NCBI GenBank assembly: GCA_029582165.1
Contig: CM055871.1
Span: 3,231,501-3,295,500, forward strand
Direction of reading: 5' to 3'
Source of the DNA: Portulaca oleracea
Lineage: Eukaryota > Streptophyta > Magnoliopsida > Caryophyllales > Portulacaceae
DNA: 64,000 nt
The notes under the pieces are model-generated. The model was not told the origin of the DNA. It searched no databases and saw only the letters and a program-made list of their open reading frames with translations. The translations under genes and the position numbers were made by a program. Below, piece after piece: positions 12,473 through 23,951 of the stretch; positions within the stretch are counted from its first letter, which is position 1; every line of letters starts with the position of its first letter.

Positions 12473-13608
12473 CTACTTCTTGACCAAATGCAAATTGTCA
12501 TACGCCATGTGCTCCCTTGTCCTTTTCCTTTTTGATCTTGCACTTGTCAATTTCCCGTAAACTTTGTTGAACTGTTTTCTCTTTGACAATCGAGGAAGAG
12601 CCTTGAAGTAGAATATCTCATCCTCCCTAGTACTTGCGTTTACTTTGTCTTCTATGCCATGAGAGGAATATGAATTCACACTTTCCACATCATTTTCTTC
12701 ATTTCCGTGTCCATCTTGTCTTCTCAGGTATACTGAAGCTATTGGAGTAGCCATGCTTATACATGGTACATAATCTTCTTCTCCATCTATCCTTTCTGTC
12801 ATGTGCACTTCCTTCGGGATATTAAAAGATACTTTGGATACCTGTAAAGCACTATGGTTTGACTTGTAATAAAAACTCATAGATTTCCCTTCCACAATAT
12901 GGTTATACAACTTTCTCGGGGTTCTAAGACTATCCCTCGGTCTACGCAAGCATGAAAAAGAAATCAAATCCTTCATGTAAATACCTCACCCTACACCTAC
13001 TGAGTTTAGTTCATGATCATCAATAGAACCTGTTTCTACTATAAACTTAAGAACGTCCTCCACACCCTTACTAGATGATGTTAGACAACTAGACGTATCC
13101 ATATCCATTTCGCTTGTGGCACTAAAACAACATGATCATGCTTATCTGACATGTTACTGTCCAACTATACATTCATATAACTATCTTGGGCTTCCAATCC
13201 ATTCTCCACCATCCTTTCTTATAGAGTAGTACCCCTGTATTGCTTTGACCTAGAATTAATGAACTAGCCAGATTCACTCCTCTTGTGGCAAATACGGTTT
13301 CGAAACGGATCAAAAACCTTTTGGTTGTCTGCAACAGGCCAAACTTCTCTATACCCATCCCGAGAAGGATCATGTTGCTCCTGTAATTTCTTCAACTCCC
13401 GTAAAAGAATCTCATTCTTGGGCTCAAACTTAAGAGCTATTTCCAAATCCAACCAAACATTTTCTATCATTCCTCTATGTAAAAGGGAAAGACCTCTCTT
13501 GTAACGCACTTTGACATTATAGGCATTAAATTTCATAGGTAGGTTACTGTGATTTTGCACAATATCATATTGTTCCTACTTCAACCAACAAGCTGCCAAA
13601 TTGGAGTT
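12473..13608 (-). pseudogene. TPR-repeat protein remnant, 5' part cut off by an LTR element
   Basis: At 13,608-13,264 the minus strand reads NLAACWLK, a TAG stop, then YNVKVRYKRGLSLLHRG and a helix ending in EILLRELKKLQEQ. This is the usual layout of the last TPR in plant TPR/FKBP-type proteins. Downstream, a stop-broken stretch (about 13,115-12,996) and a 167-aa open frame (12,976-12,473, start ATG) with a basic C-terminus may be the rest of the same gene; that link is inference. The LTR at 13,609-14,324 lies directly against the TPR exon and separates it from any N-terminal exons. The stop and the insertion together argue for a pseudogene. Confidence 0.55.
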
Positions 13609-14324
13609 TGTTGGAAGCTTTGGGGAAACACAGTCACATATAAAATGAGGGATCACTTGGGTAGCTAGGAGTCGGGGGCCAAACCCATCTCCCCTTAAAA
13701 CTTTTCACAAGACTGTGAATAGACTTAAGAGTAAAACCTAACCTCTTGTAAGCAAAGTACAAGATCTCCCAAGAACTCTCAAGAAGTTGCTGCAATTCAA
13801 TACCTTAGGAGTTGTGCTGAAGCTCTCTAGGAAGAAGAAAGAATGATTGTGGTATGTTGGATGAGTGAAGAATCATCCTCTATTTATAGTGCTTAGGAGC
13901 ATTCAAACTTGCCAATCACAAAGCATGATAGAGGGGCACTGTCCATGAGATTTTGACTATGATCAAGGGGTCATTATTGACTAAGAATATCAATCAAGAA
14001 TAATCCTCAAAAGATACCCCACGAGTTAATACTTGAGGCTAAAATCAAGGAATTTCAAATTTGACACTGTTGGGCGTAACATTGACCGTGTTGGGTCATC
14101 TCGGTCCGTGGTGGCCCCAACATGACCCATACTGATATAACAAGGTCTGTGTTGACCAGGCAGCCCTTTATCTGACTTTCTGGACACTAACACGACTCGT
14201 GTCATGCCTGACATGGCCCATGTTGGACCAGTTTCACCTTGTAAACTTGTTTTTTACCTTCCCAGTCAATCCTTAGCTTATAACTTGGTTTATTTAGTCT
14301 CTTAACTCTTGAAATACTCCAACA
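13609..14324 (-). mobile_element. LTR (716 bp) of a retrotransposon inserted in the TPR gene
   Basis: On the minus strand it begins TGTTGGAGTATTTC and ends TTCCAACA, the canonical TG...CA form. It is preceded by a purine-rich tract (GACGGGGGAT, 14,325-14,334) that fits a polypurine tract, making this a 3' LTR. A matching 5' LTR was not found. A TATA-like AT tract near 13,881-13,889 could be its promoter. Confidence 0.7.
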
Positions 14325-15133
14325 ATCCCCCGTCATTTCAAGAGTTGCTAAGAACACTTGAAATAACCGGGGATCACTTTTCGGTAAGACTACCCCTGCT
14401 ATACATGGCTGTTCATTGGGGGGGTTCCCCGGGCCCAAATCATATTTGGGCCCAAAGGGCGGTGGGCCCAATCTAATTAGGCCCACCTGACTAGGGGCAG
14501 AAAAAGTCTTATTAACATTTAGGACTTCTCCTAATCTATCCTAACTCAAAACAATAAATAAAAGGAAAGAAAACAAATAGCAAAAGCTGAGCTATTTACC
14601 TAGAAGTCTCTCGAACAGACAAGCCTCGACCGGCCTTCAACTCTTCGGCCTTCAACTCTTGAACGCAACTCTTCGGCTCTTGAATGCATCACTCTGGACT
14701 CTGAGTGAGAAGTCTCCAAAATAGGAAACCTCCATAGCAGTCCACGCAACACTTGAGACATTGGTTGCTAGATCGCCCGATCTCGATCCAATTGAGACCG
14801 GATGAGTATGTGGACCATATCAAATACGACCGATCTTTTCTACTCCAGGACATCGAGGAATCACCCTCGTAGTCCTAAACCGGAAGCTTTCTCATAGAAA
14901 ATTTTCTCAGTTTCCCAAAATCTGCAAGGATGGTCAACCTCAAACACTTTTCCAAGAAGTCATGTCCAACGCTGCAATGGTCAAATACGTACTAGAGTAT
15001 ATGCAACATCATACTAACTCGTCTTTTTTCTTTTCCAATTATTCAGGACAATATAGGTTGATAGAATAACAACAAAACACAATACCTAACATAACCAAAT
15101 AACAACAACAACTCCTCCCCTCCACAAAAAAAA
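14325..15133. mobile_element. Internal remnant beside the LTR
   Basis: Sequence adjoining the polypurine tract, with no open reading frame of note. It includes a short tandem duplication around CTTCAACTCTTCGG (about 14,634-14,690) and a GGGCCC-rich inverted segment at 14,420-14,480. Probably the decayed internal part of the retroelement. Confidence 0.4.
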
Positions 15134-16180
15134 GGGTTATTGACCATGAAGGATGACCCAAAATAAAAAATTGACCATGGAGGATATTGAGGACCATGAG
15201 GCCCAAATTTATGAGAGAGAAGGTCACCCACCAATGCTGACGTGGTACGACAAGTGGACAGTCAATTTTTTTTTTTTTTTGTTTCAATTGCTCTATCCCT
15301 CTACCTCTTTGATTCACGAATAGGATATCTACAAAGTGAACCATGGTTCGCCTTTGAAGATATCCATGGATATGTACAAAGACAAACTGTGGTTCGCATT
15401 TGGAGACATCCGAAAAAGATACACCTTAGCTCACTCGCTCTCTTCGAACCCTCAGCCCCACCCTCATACTCCCTCTCTCTCCCTTAATTCCCTATCAGCA
15501 ACTTGAGCAGCTCTGCAACGCAAGCTCCATGTTTGGGGTAAGTTATAGTATCCTTTTGGATTTAGACAAGAGCTTAGGAGGGTTCAAGGATTTTTCTGGT
15601 TTGATGGGAGGGGGTTTGGTCTTTATCAGTTTAAAGGTATTGCAAAGTTGGTTTCAAACGACAACCAAGGTGATACTCCTATACAGAGACCTCGTCTGGC
15701 AAAGCCGAGAGTCTCAGTGCCTCCCAGATGGACACCAATGGAGTACATGACTAAGGTAGATCCTGCTCCCCACTAGTCGACTGCATTAAAACATGGTGGT
15801 GGTGGGACGGTGGTCGTTTGGGAAGTGAGAGAGAGCGAGTATGAAGGTGGGGGCTTGGGGTTCGAAGAGAGAGTAAACAGGGAGGTGTCTTTTCCGAATG
15901 CTCCAAAGGCAAACTATAATTTATCTTTGTACATATCCATGGATATGATATATTTAAAGGTGAACCATGATTCAGTTTGTAAATATCCTATGCGTGAATC
16001 AGAAAGATAAAGGGATAGAAGAATTGAAACAAAAAATAAAAAATAAAAATTGAATGTCAACTTATCATGTCACATCAACACTGGTGAGTCCCTTTCTCTC
16101 TCATAAATTAAGATCTCATGGTCCTCAATATCCTCCATGATCAATTTATACGTTGGACAATTCTTTTTGGTCAATAACCC
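15134..16180. mobile_element. Long-TIR foldback transposon carrying a host-like ORF (Pack-MULE-like)
   Basis: The ends are GGGTTATTGACC and GGTCAATAACCC. The inverted arms extend roughly 350 bp inward on each side (to about 15,485 and from about 15,815), with clear matches such as TTCGAACCC. The ~330-bp centre holds a small spliced ORF. Both flanks are A-rich, so a 9-bp target duplication cannot be read with certainty. Long arms plus a captured gene piece fit a Pack-MULE, by inference. Confidence 0.75.
15529..15776 (+). CDS. Captured gene fragment inside the foldback element (about 51 aa)
   Basis: ATG at 15,529 opens a 9-nt exon ending at 15,537 before a GTAAGT donor. A 92-bp intron ends in ATCAG, and exon 2 (15,630-15,776) continues in frame to TAG. 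The product starts MFGFKGIAKLV and is Pro/Arg-rich in the middle (RPRLAKPRVSVPPRW). I do not recognise it. The good splice sites and frame across the intron suggest the 5' end of a host gene copied with its intron. The stop falls near the return of the inverted arm, so the parent protein was probably longer. Expression is unknown. Confidence 0.5.
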
Positions 16181-16738
16181 AAAAAGAAAATGCCTAAATT
16201 ACAGTAAAGTTATTGTTGGTGCCATAATTTTTTTTTTTTTTTTTTTGCATTTTACCGCTACAAAATACTATTAGACATAGTATCCTTCCAAAGTCTAGGG
16301 CCCTAACCACATTATATGGCTGTCTACAAGATGTATGTATGGCATATTTGCATGCATGCTATGGGAGTTTACATGATCATCAGAGCTTAGACCCAATAAA
16401 CATTTAGCCCAAGCAAACAATCTTTCACCAAGTAGTCATGGGCTTAGGGTCATCTAGGGATTTGGCCTACAAACATACTTAGCTAATTACATATAAAATG
16501 CTTAACTATTTTGTTGAGAAAATATAATTAGATATGGCGCATTAGTATTGATATAATTGTACCCCTAAGCAAGGTTTCAATTCTCAAGTACAGTTTTATA
16601 AGTGGAGAAAACATGTAATTTGACAATTTTAAATCTTTGAGTTTACAAACCTCAACATGTGGTAACCCGGGTTAAATTCAAAGGTAAATGAATTTGGCAT
16701 TTTTTTTTCCAATATTACCGTAATTTATTAAAATTTAA
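16181..16738. other. Intergenic
   Basis: AT-rich with a T-run near 16,229-16,246. No gene seen. Confidence 0.5.
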
Positions 16739-17156
16739 GGGAGATTCTACCATAGTTGAATTTATTTTCAACTATGGTAGTTGAAATGTATAATTGCCCT
16801 TAATTTTACCATTAAAAATTAAAATTAATATATATATTCCCCATAGGACTTGTTATACTAAGTAAATCTATATATTAAGTTACAATTTTTTACAAAATTG
16901 AATATTTTAAAGGAAATTCTACCATAGTTGATTTTTTTTCAACTATCGTAGTTGAAAAGTGAAAAGATCATTAATTTTACCATAAAAATTCAAAATCAAT
17001 GTAGGTTGATCAAAGTAACTTGATATAATAATTAACCATGTTTAGGAGGATATAAATCTTTTTAAAAAATATAATTTATTTTTAATAAATGAATGGTATA
17101 AAATTTTCAACTACCATAGTTGAAAATAAATAAATTCAACTATGGTAGAATTTTCA
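16739..17156. mobile_element. MITE with self-palindromic terminal repeats
   Basis: It is flanked by identical 9-bp AAAATTTAA copies (16,730-16,738 and 17,157-17,165). Each end is an inverted repeat that is itself a hairpin (CTACCATAGTTGAA ... TTCAACTATGGTAG), and a third copy of that hairpin lies inside at about 16,913-16,960. The 9-bp duplication points to a Mutator-type element. Confidence 0.75.
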
Positions 17157-17602
17157 AAAATTTAAACATACATTAATATTTACTTTGTATTTAATAACAG
17201 TTTTTTCATTACTTATGAAAACCTACCAAAGCATAATTTTTTTCATTTACCCACAAATTTTACAAACTGATGGACAAGTCAAGTCAATAATTTGAAATAT
17301 AAAAATTTGATTCGTTGGATTTTTGCCGAGCCGAAAGCCAACGAGCCAACTCAGATACACTTGACTTGGCTGGCCACCAACGTCCGACAACCGTGTTGAC
17401 AACTAACGCATAGGAAAAAAGAAAAGTAAAAGTCATCAACTTTAGGTTTCTTTCTGAGCAGAATTGGTACAACAACTAACCCTAAATTAACACAAAATCT
17501 CCCAAATTTCCTTCCCCATTCTCAATTCGACCCTCAAATCTTCCATCCCCTTCACCCAATTCCAATTTAGGGTTGAGAAAACCCTCAAATCATAAATTTG
17601 CC

Positions 17603-18010
17603 ATGAACAACCTACGTCCATTCCTGTACTGTGCCCTAATTTCCTCTTTCATCTTCCTCTCCCTCTCCTCAACGGTCGAATCAAATCCCGAATCTTTCTC
17701 CTCCCAATCGATCCTCCAATTACCCAGCGACGTCGATGGGTCCGATCTGTGTCCGGAAATCGTTGCATCATCGTCGTCATCATCTTGTCCGGTGAAATGC
17801 TTCCGACCCGACCCGGTTTGCGGAGAAGACGGAGTGACCTACTGGTGCGGCTGCGCCGACGCGCATTGCGCCGGAACTCGGGTCGCCAAGCTTGGGTACT
17901 GCAATGTCGGAAGTGGCGGGTCGGGTCCTCTTTCGGGTCAGGCTCTGCTTTTGGTACATATTGTTTGGCTCATTGTTCTAGGGTTTGCTGTCCTCTGCGG
18001 TTTCCTTTGA
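17603..18010 (+). CDS. Plant Kazal-type serine protease inhibitor, secreted, probable GPI anchor (135 aa)
   Basis: Single exon. ATG at 17,603 is chosen because the frame upstream offers only TTG. The order is: hydrophobic signal peptide (about residues 7-27), a Ser-rich linker, then a Kazal core with CPVKCFRPDPVCGEDGVTYW and CGCADAHCAGTRVAKLGYC, and a C-terminal hydrophobic segment after a Gly/Ser stretch (about 114-135) that fits a GPI-anchor signal or membrane tail. The VCG.DGVTYWCGC pattern is the hallmark of the plant Kazal family. Such proteins are thought to inhibit subtilisin-like or other serine proteases at the cell surface. The frame is intact. Confidence 0.88.
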   Translation: MNNLRPFLYCALISSFIFLSLSSTVESNPESFSSQSILQLPSDVDGSDLCPEIVASSSSSSCPVKCFRPDPVCGEDGVTYWCGCADAHCAGTRVAKLGYCNVGSGGSGPLSGQALLLVHIVWLIVLGFAVLCGFL

Positions 18011-18679
18011 TTTTGGATTTGGGTTTGGATTTGAATTGAGTTTCTCGGTGATTGGGATGAATTGATTTCGGGATTAGGGTTTGTAAAAGAGTTGGAATTA
18101 GGGCATTCTTTTTGGGATGGGAACTTTGACATTGTTGATTGTATTTGTATGTGTATATCCATTCTTCCTTGTAACTAATTTGCCAATTTGGTGATTCAAT
18201 TGAGAGGCACATTTTTCCCCATTGGAAGCTTGTGCAGTTGTTTCATGATTTCTTCAACCTTTTGGTTGCTTAATTGATTAATTTCTGAGTGTTTTTTTGG
18301 TTAATGAAGCAGATGGTGTTCTGTTCTATTAATTTTGGTTAGTACTCCTGATAAGTATTTTCCTTAAGGATTACATTCAAACATTAAGAACTTTTACCAC
18401 TAAGATACAATACTCTATTATATGAAGATCACTGTTGTAAGCTTGTGATTTTTGGTATAATATTTTGTGAGCATTTGTCCATCAAAGCAGGATGAGTACT
18501 TGGCCGAATTCATAATTTTGGAAGGAACCATTGTAAGCAACTGATGAGAACATGAAAATGAATGTAATAGTTTCACAAAGATGAATTCCGCCCTCGAGAG
18601 GTGAAAAAGCCTATGAAGAATACTATGAGTGATTGATTTTGTTCATTTATTCGAAAAAAAGAACATAATGGGAAGAAAT
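18011..18679. other. 3' flank of the Kazal inhibitor gene
   Basis: Presumed 3' untranslated region and intergenic DNA. No other gene recognised. Confidence 0.4.
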
Positions 18680-18829
18680 AAGAACAATAAATAAAGATGT
18701 GCTTCTCTCCATGAATGTCTTGTCAAGGGGCATTTTTCCTATGCAGCTGCGCATCACAGTTTGTGCAAGCTGAATTACTGCAACCATTACATTGTCGTTC
18801 CCATATGAAGCCTTCTCTGCACCGATTAC
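18680..18829 (-). pseudogene. Isolated stomatin-like protein (SPFH/band 7) exon fragment
   Basis: Downstream of a TAG acceptor (18,830-18,831) the minus strand reads KASYGNDNVMVAVIQLAQT, MRS.IGKMPLDKTF and MER. This is the helix typical of mitochondrial stomatin-like/prohibitin-superfamily proteins, where ASYG..N..AV.QLAQT.MRSE.GK..LDKTF.ER is conserved. The family's Glu after MRS is Cys here. Similarity is lost after the ER motif. No neighbouring exons were found, so it is a stray fragment or pseudogene. Confidence 0.6.
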
Positions 18830-21084
18830 CTACGATCAATTGAGTTAATAAGATTCAAGCACAAATATCCAAACGACAAACTGACACCCGTGTATATCAT
18901 CCCATAATCAAAAGTTGAGTTAATGATCTACACCTGCAAAACCCCATAATCATAAAAGTTGGTACCTACATAATCCCATAGTCATAAGATTCGAGCACAG
19001 ATATTCAACAACAAATACTTTATAGTTGAGTTGACAGAGAATCCACATAATCCCATATGTACAAGATTTGAGCATTGACAGCAACAACAAATAGTTCATG
19101 AAGAGGTTGATTCTTGCGGATCCACATATTTGATGAGCATACATACACCCAAAAATAAATATTTTGCTAGTCGAGTTACGTGACACCTACATATATAGTT
19201 TCATGATCATAAGATTCTAGCATAGACACAACAACGAATACATTTTCTTTCTTGAATTGGCCAACGCGCAAATAGTGATACGATACCTACTTCTTTTCCA
19301 TGGAGTAGTAAGTAGTGAACAATGTTAAAATCTTGAGTCAATTGACACTAGTCTTTGCGGATTATTTGGTTTAAGGGTAAGCCTGCGACATTTCATCTTG
19401 TTTTGTAGCGGGATTTTTGGGAGTATTGGATTTGGATTTCGACTGAGCTACCTTCATAGTTCATACTTAGACAAATGTCACCACTATGGTTAGCTGGCTC
19501 ATAGGCAGTTTTTACTTGTAGGATCATGCTATTTGTGGAACTTGTAGGTAAGATTGTCTATTGACAATGCACGTAGAGCTTCAACTGTGTATGGACAGGA
19601 AGCAATGGCTGTTGCAGCCCTACTACAATTCTCTGAGGCTCTGCAAACTAACATTAGAGCAGCAATCAGGGACAATGCAGACATGAACAAACGTTTCATG
19701 CCTTTAGCTGAGTTGGTAAATATAAGATGAACCTTTTGATGTAAGCAGTTTCTTTCCATATTTGTTCTTACAAATAGTCTTTGATGCTGCTGTCTATCTT
19801 CATCTTCCCTTCTCACTTCACCTGCAGATATTGGACTGGTTCACTAGTTAAGTCAATCCTGCAAGTTATCAATGAAGATGGCTCTGTCAAAGACTCAGCA
19901 GTTTGTTCTTAACAAATGCTTATCTGATTTTGTGGATTCATATTGGCTAAGTTCCTTTTTTATTGAGTACATAGGTGGTAGGACTAGGGGTTTTTTTTTT
20001 CCAATTTTTTTATAGCCTTGTTCCACGGCAAGCAACCTTTGAAGGGAGCCACGGGATTTGTTACAGTTTAGCAGCTCTGTGTGTGTGTGGGCAGGCCCGC
20101 GTGTTTTACCTTCTCTAACTCAGTTTTCACGTCAAATTGTTACTGAATCAGAGTCCTCGGCTTAAACAAGCGCGCTGGGGGGTTATGGATCTTGAAAGCA
20201 AGGTTAGACTCTTTTCTTTTTAGTTGAACTGTTTTTGGGTTACTTCACCTAACAGTAGATAATGGTTCTTCCGATGATGGTAAAGTTGGTGGTAATTTGT
20301 TGTTGTCATTTTAAGGGCTTCTTTGTGCAGATTGTGCTACTTAGTTACTAACTACTAAGTAATTCTGAACCTTGTACTGATTCTGCTGCATGCTCCACAC
20401 TGATTGATGAATCCATGTCATCCCTATATATGATGTGCAATAATGCATTTCGCTCTTTCAGTAGACACACAATGCAGTGTCAGTTTTTTTCCACATATTA
20501 AAGAACATTGTGACTCTAGCAAGTGGGCCCACAATAGGAGTTGTTGTGACCCTGGCCAATTGACTCCTTGAAGTTGTTATGTCTTTGATGCATTTGCATA
20601 GTTTTGTCGCCACTGCTTTATGCAGGGACAAAGGTACCTGCTGACTTTCTCTAGTCTTGATTGCATGAACCTGAGCATGGTTTGCCATTGATAATAGTGG
20701 TGTGATTTTTTATCTCTATTCCTTGACTTTTCTTTTTTCTGATCATGTATATGTTCTTTTTGCAGTTGTCTCAGTTGATGAATGTTATAATTTCAAATGA
20801 AAACAATGGAACTTCTATGGTGAGCAACGTGTTTGCATGTTTGCTGGCTTTTTCGGATTTTGTTGGAACTGACCTGTGAATTAATCTCAGGAAGCGAGTA
20901 ATATTGATGGAAGATGGTGCATCAAGTCAGGAGCAGGTCCAGTGACAAATTTAAATGGGTTACTGCTTTCAAGGTGAATTGGTGATCCAGTTAAGGTTGC
21001 CTTGTTTATCCTTGTTTCTCCCCGTCTTTCTGGTTGCTACAATGAATAAAAGTTCTAATGACCGGTTTTTATGTAAACTAAAAC

Positions 21085-21228
21085 TGGTTTGTTCTTTAGA
21101 GGGGTAAGTTAAGGTCGGGTAGGTTTAGATAAAAGTTGAAATGTTGAGTATTGAAAATATGGGTAAAAATAGATAACTTTAGGTCGTATTGGATAAATAG
21201 GGTATTTACCCCTCTAAAGAACAGAGCC
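21085..21228. mobile_element. Second copy of the intronic MITE
   Basis: Reverse complement of the element at 2092-2235, carried along in the duplication. The terminal repeats TTCTTTAGAGGGGTAA are kept on both sides. Confidence 0.75.
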
Positions 21229-22427
21229 TTTATACTGTAGCTTCATTTGGATATTCATCATAAATAAGTCAGTGCATCAGAAGATCCTATTGCATCTTAT
21301 GCTACTTGGACTAGACTACAAGCACCCAAGTTCCAATATGGCTCTTGTCAATGTGTTGTATTTGGCTATATGGTTGAAATTTGCTTTTTTTTTATTTTTT
21401 TAATTGCCATAAATGAGGCATCTAAGATCTACTAACATAATTGAGTGTTGCGTATCTTCCATGTATGTGGGAAGTCTATTCAAGAGTCCCAAGGAATAAA
21501 GCTTTTATAAACGTTCTGCTAGTCCTTGCACTATTTCGCGGGAGCTTGGTTTGTCCCTTCTTAGTGGTTAATTCTTCATGAGTTTGGGCCAAATCGAATG
21601 CATCAAGATTTTCTCTCCCCTTTGAGGTATTTCACAGTACACAAGAAGGGGCATTCATCAAGGATCCTTAAAGTAGGCTTCTGGTTATATTTTCTGAAAG
21701 CAACCTTCTTTGAGATCGCAGGAGTGAAACTATTGCCACATATTTTACGTTTGATTTTGGGGAACCTATTTTATCCCGGTCCTGGCTCTGATGTCCACTA
21801 TGCTTCATCAAATGCATCATAGATCTTGGTTTGTGACTGCAGTTTTTCGAGTCTACAAATGTTAAACTTATCCGACCTTATTTTGGGATATTGGAAAAAA
21901 TTATCTAGTCTTTGGGGCTATTGTATGAAAATATGCCAACCTTTTTTCTTGGATATATTCAGTATGGCCATAGGGATGTTATTTTTGACAAACTTTTATC
22001 AATCTTCTTAAAACTTTGAATGTTTATAAAACTTGTTTGGACAATGATTTTGGATAAGCGGTATGACTCTACTTGGTGAGGCCACATCCATATTCCCAAA
22101 ACCACCTTCCTCGTCAGCTATCTAGTGAATCAAAGCTGGAGTGAAAATTGCTGAAAGTCTATAAACTATTCATGTCCAAGAAAAAAAATATTGGGTATAT
22201 TTTCGTTCAATAGCCCGAAAGATTATTTATTTCCAATTTTCCTTTTTTCCCCATAAGAAAGCTGTTTCTGGCTTTGGATCCACGTATGCTACCTTTGTAG
22301 TTTGTTTTTGTGCTGTATTACACAATTCATTCATCTGTATTGTTTTTTTTTGTTTATCTTTTTTTGGTGCTGTCATAGTGGGTCAGGCACAGGGAACATT
22401 ATAGAGCCAGTATCTGCTGTGCCACTA

Positions 22428-22638
22428 CCCTGTTCTTTTCTGCGGTTGGCAAACTGCGGTACCACAGCATACCGCAGTTTGCCACAACTCACCACATTTT
22501 ACCACAAATCATTACTTTTCTCTCTCCTTACTTTTCTCCTCTACTTTTTACATTCTCTCTCCTCACCTATCCCACATACCAATAACCTACCACAATTCCA
22601 CCACACCACACCACACCATACCGCAGAAAAGAACAGGG
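22428..22638. mobile_element. 211-bp MITE with TA target duplication in the MutS2 pseudogene exon
   Basis: Perfect 19-bp terminal inverted repeats (CCCTGTTCTTTTCTGCGGT) are flanked by TA on both sides (22,426-22,427 and 22,639-22,640). The intact copy at 789-912 gives the empty site: GCCAC-TA-AATGATG. The TA duplication suggests a Tc1/mariner-type element. The inside is pyrimidine-rich (CTCTCTCC, CACCACACC). Confidence 0.92.
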
Positions 22639-23951
22639 TAAATGATGAATTACTTGAAGCTAAGGCAGCTGTAACTGATGCTGAAATTGAAGTTCTTTTG
22701 GATATAACAGGGAAGGTAGGTCAAGTCTTGGTATAGCTTGTTTGACTTTATGAATGTTGATGACCAGGGCAGGGCAAGTTTTGATGTGTCTGTTTATGGC
22801 TTGAGCAGATCAAAATGGATCTTGATGGCATGTAAGTAAAGATTCTTGGCTACTTTCGAGTTATTTACTTAATGTGACATAATGTTGAGGGCCTGCTCAA
22901 TGACAATATATATGCTTCTTGTAACCAAGGTATCATTTCTGTGAAGTTGCATGTCATTGGACAGGGCACTAACTTCTTTCTAAATTTATGCTTATCTGGA
23001 TTATGTAACCATCTTGGATCCACCACATCATCTGCCTACCTTGTCTCTGGATAATCTCATAGAGGGTCAAAATTTTTATTATTTATTGGTCATACCACCT
23101 ATCTATCATATGCTTCTGAAGTTGCTTTTGATCTTTATGATCCCATGTGGAAGGATAGGAGTTATTGCTGTTGAATGTTCCACAATGTATGTAATTGTTT
23201 TACTAGGATGTGAAGCCAATCTTAATTCAATCATTAGAAACATACTTTTCAATCATTTATGAATTACAATTGTTCTCTACAACTTCTGTTTTGCTGATGC
23301 AAATGATGATTGCACTAGCATTTCTGCTGCGTATATTGTCAAATCATAGTTTTCCCATCTTGCTTGCTTACTTATAACTTACTGATTGCAGGTGAATGCT
23401 AGAGCAAGATATGGCCTTACCCTAGGAGGAACCTGTCCCGATTTACTTCTACTTGATGAAGAGAATGCTCCCTTATGTTATTCTGCTGAAGGCATCCCGT
23501 CTGAAGATAATTCACTGAAGCTCTCCGATCCTTCCAGAAAACAATGGAAGTTGTGTCTACCCAAAGCGCATCATCCTCTGCTACTTCAGCAGTATCGGCG
23601 TAATTTGCAGGAGGCAAAGAAGAATGTGGCAAATGAAATGCCACAGCTGTATGGCCATTGCCTCTATTTGCAACTATATATCTGAAATGCTAAGCCCTAA
23701 AGTTAATTTGTTTAAGGCAATGAAAATTTTTAGGGAAACAGCATCATAGTTTACTATCTTAAGTGGATCTTTTGTCTACCTAATGTACAAATTCTTTTAT
23801 AATCATGAAAGGTAAGTGGGCCAGCCCATTGGGTCCCTATCTTAGGGGTGACCACCAATAAGTTTTAGGGTCGGGGCAATGGGTATCAAACTGCCTATGA
23901 CAAGCATGGCCACAATTTCCACTCATAGGAAATATTTTTGCTTCTGCCAAG

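Larger units (their letters stand above)
19289..23691 (+). pseudogene. Inverted, 5'-truncated second copy of the MutS2 gene
   Basis: This stretch matches 4045-1 in reverse orientation through exons and introns, starting in what is intron 2 of copy 1, so exons 1-2 and the promoter are missing. Damage relative to copy 1: an 11-bp deletion between ACTAGT repeats in the exon-4 equivalent (about 19,849) creates a stop; the exon-8 equivalent is split by a 211-bp MITE (22,428-22,638); about 38 bp are missing from the exon-9 equivalent (about 22,830). The exon-10 equivalent begins at 23,392 and runs further than copy 1 in this window, reading VNARARYGLTLGGTCPDLLL and then HHPLLLQQYRRNLQEAKK. Homology to MutS2 stops near 23,650. 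It cannot encode MutS2, though transcription antisense to copy 1 is conceivable. Confidence 0.88.
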
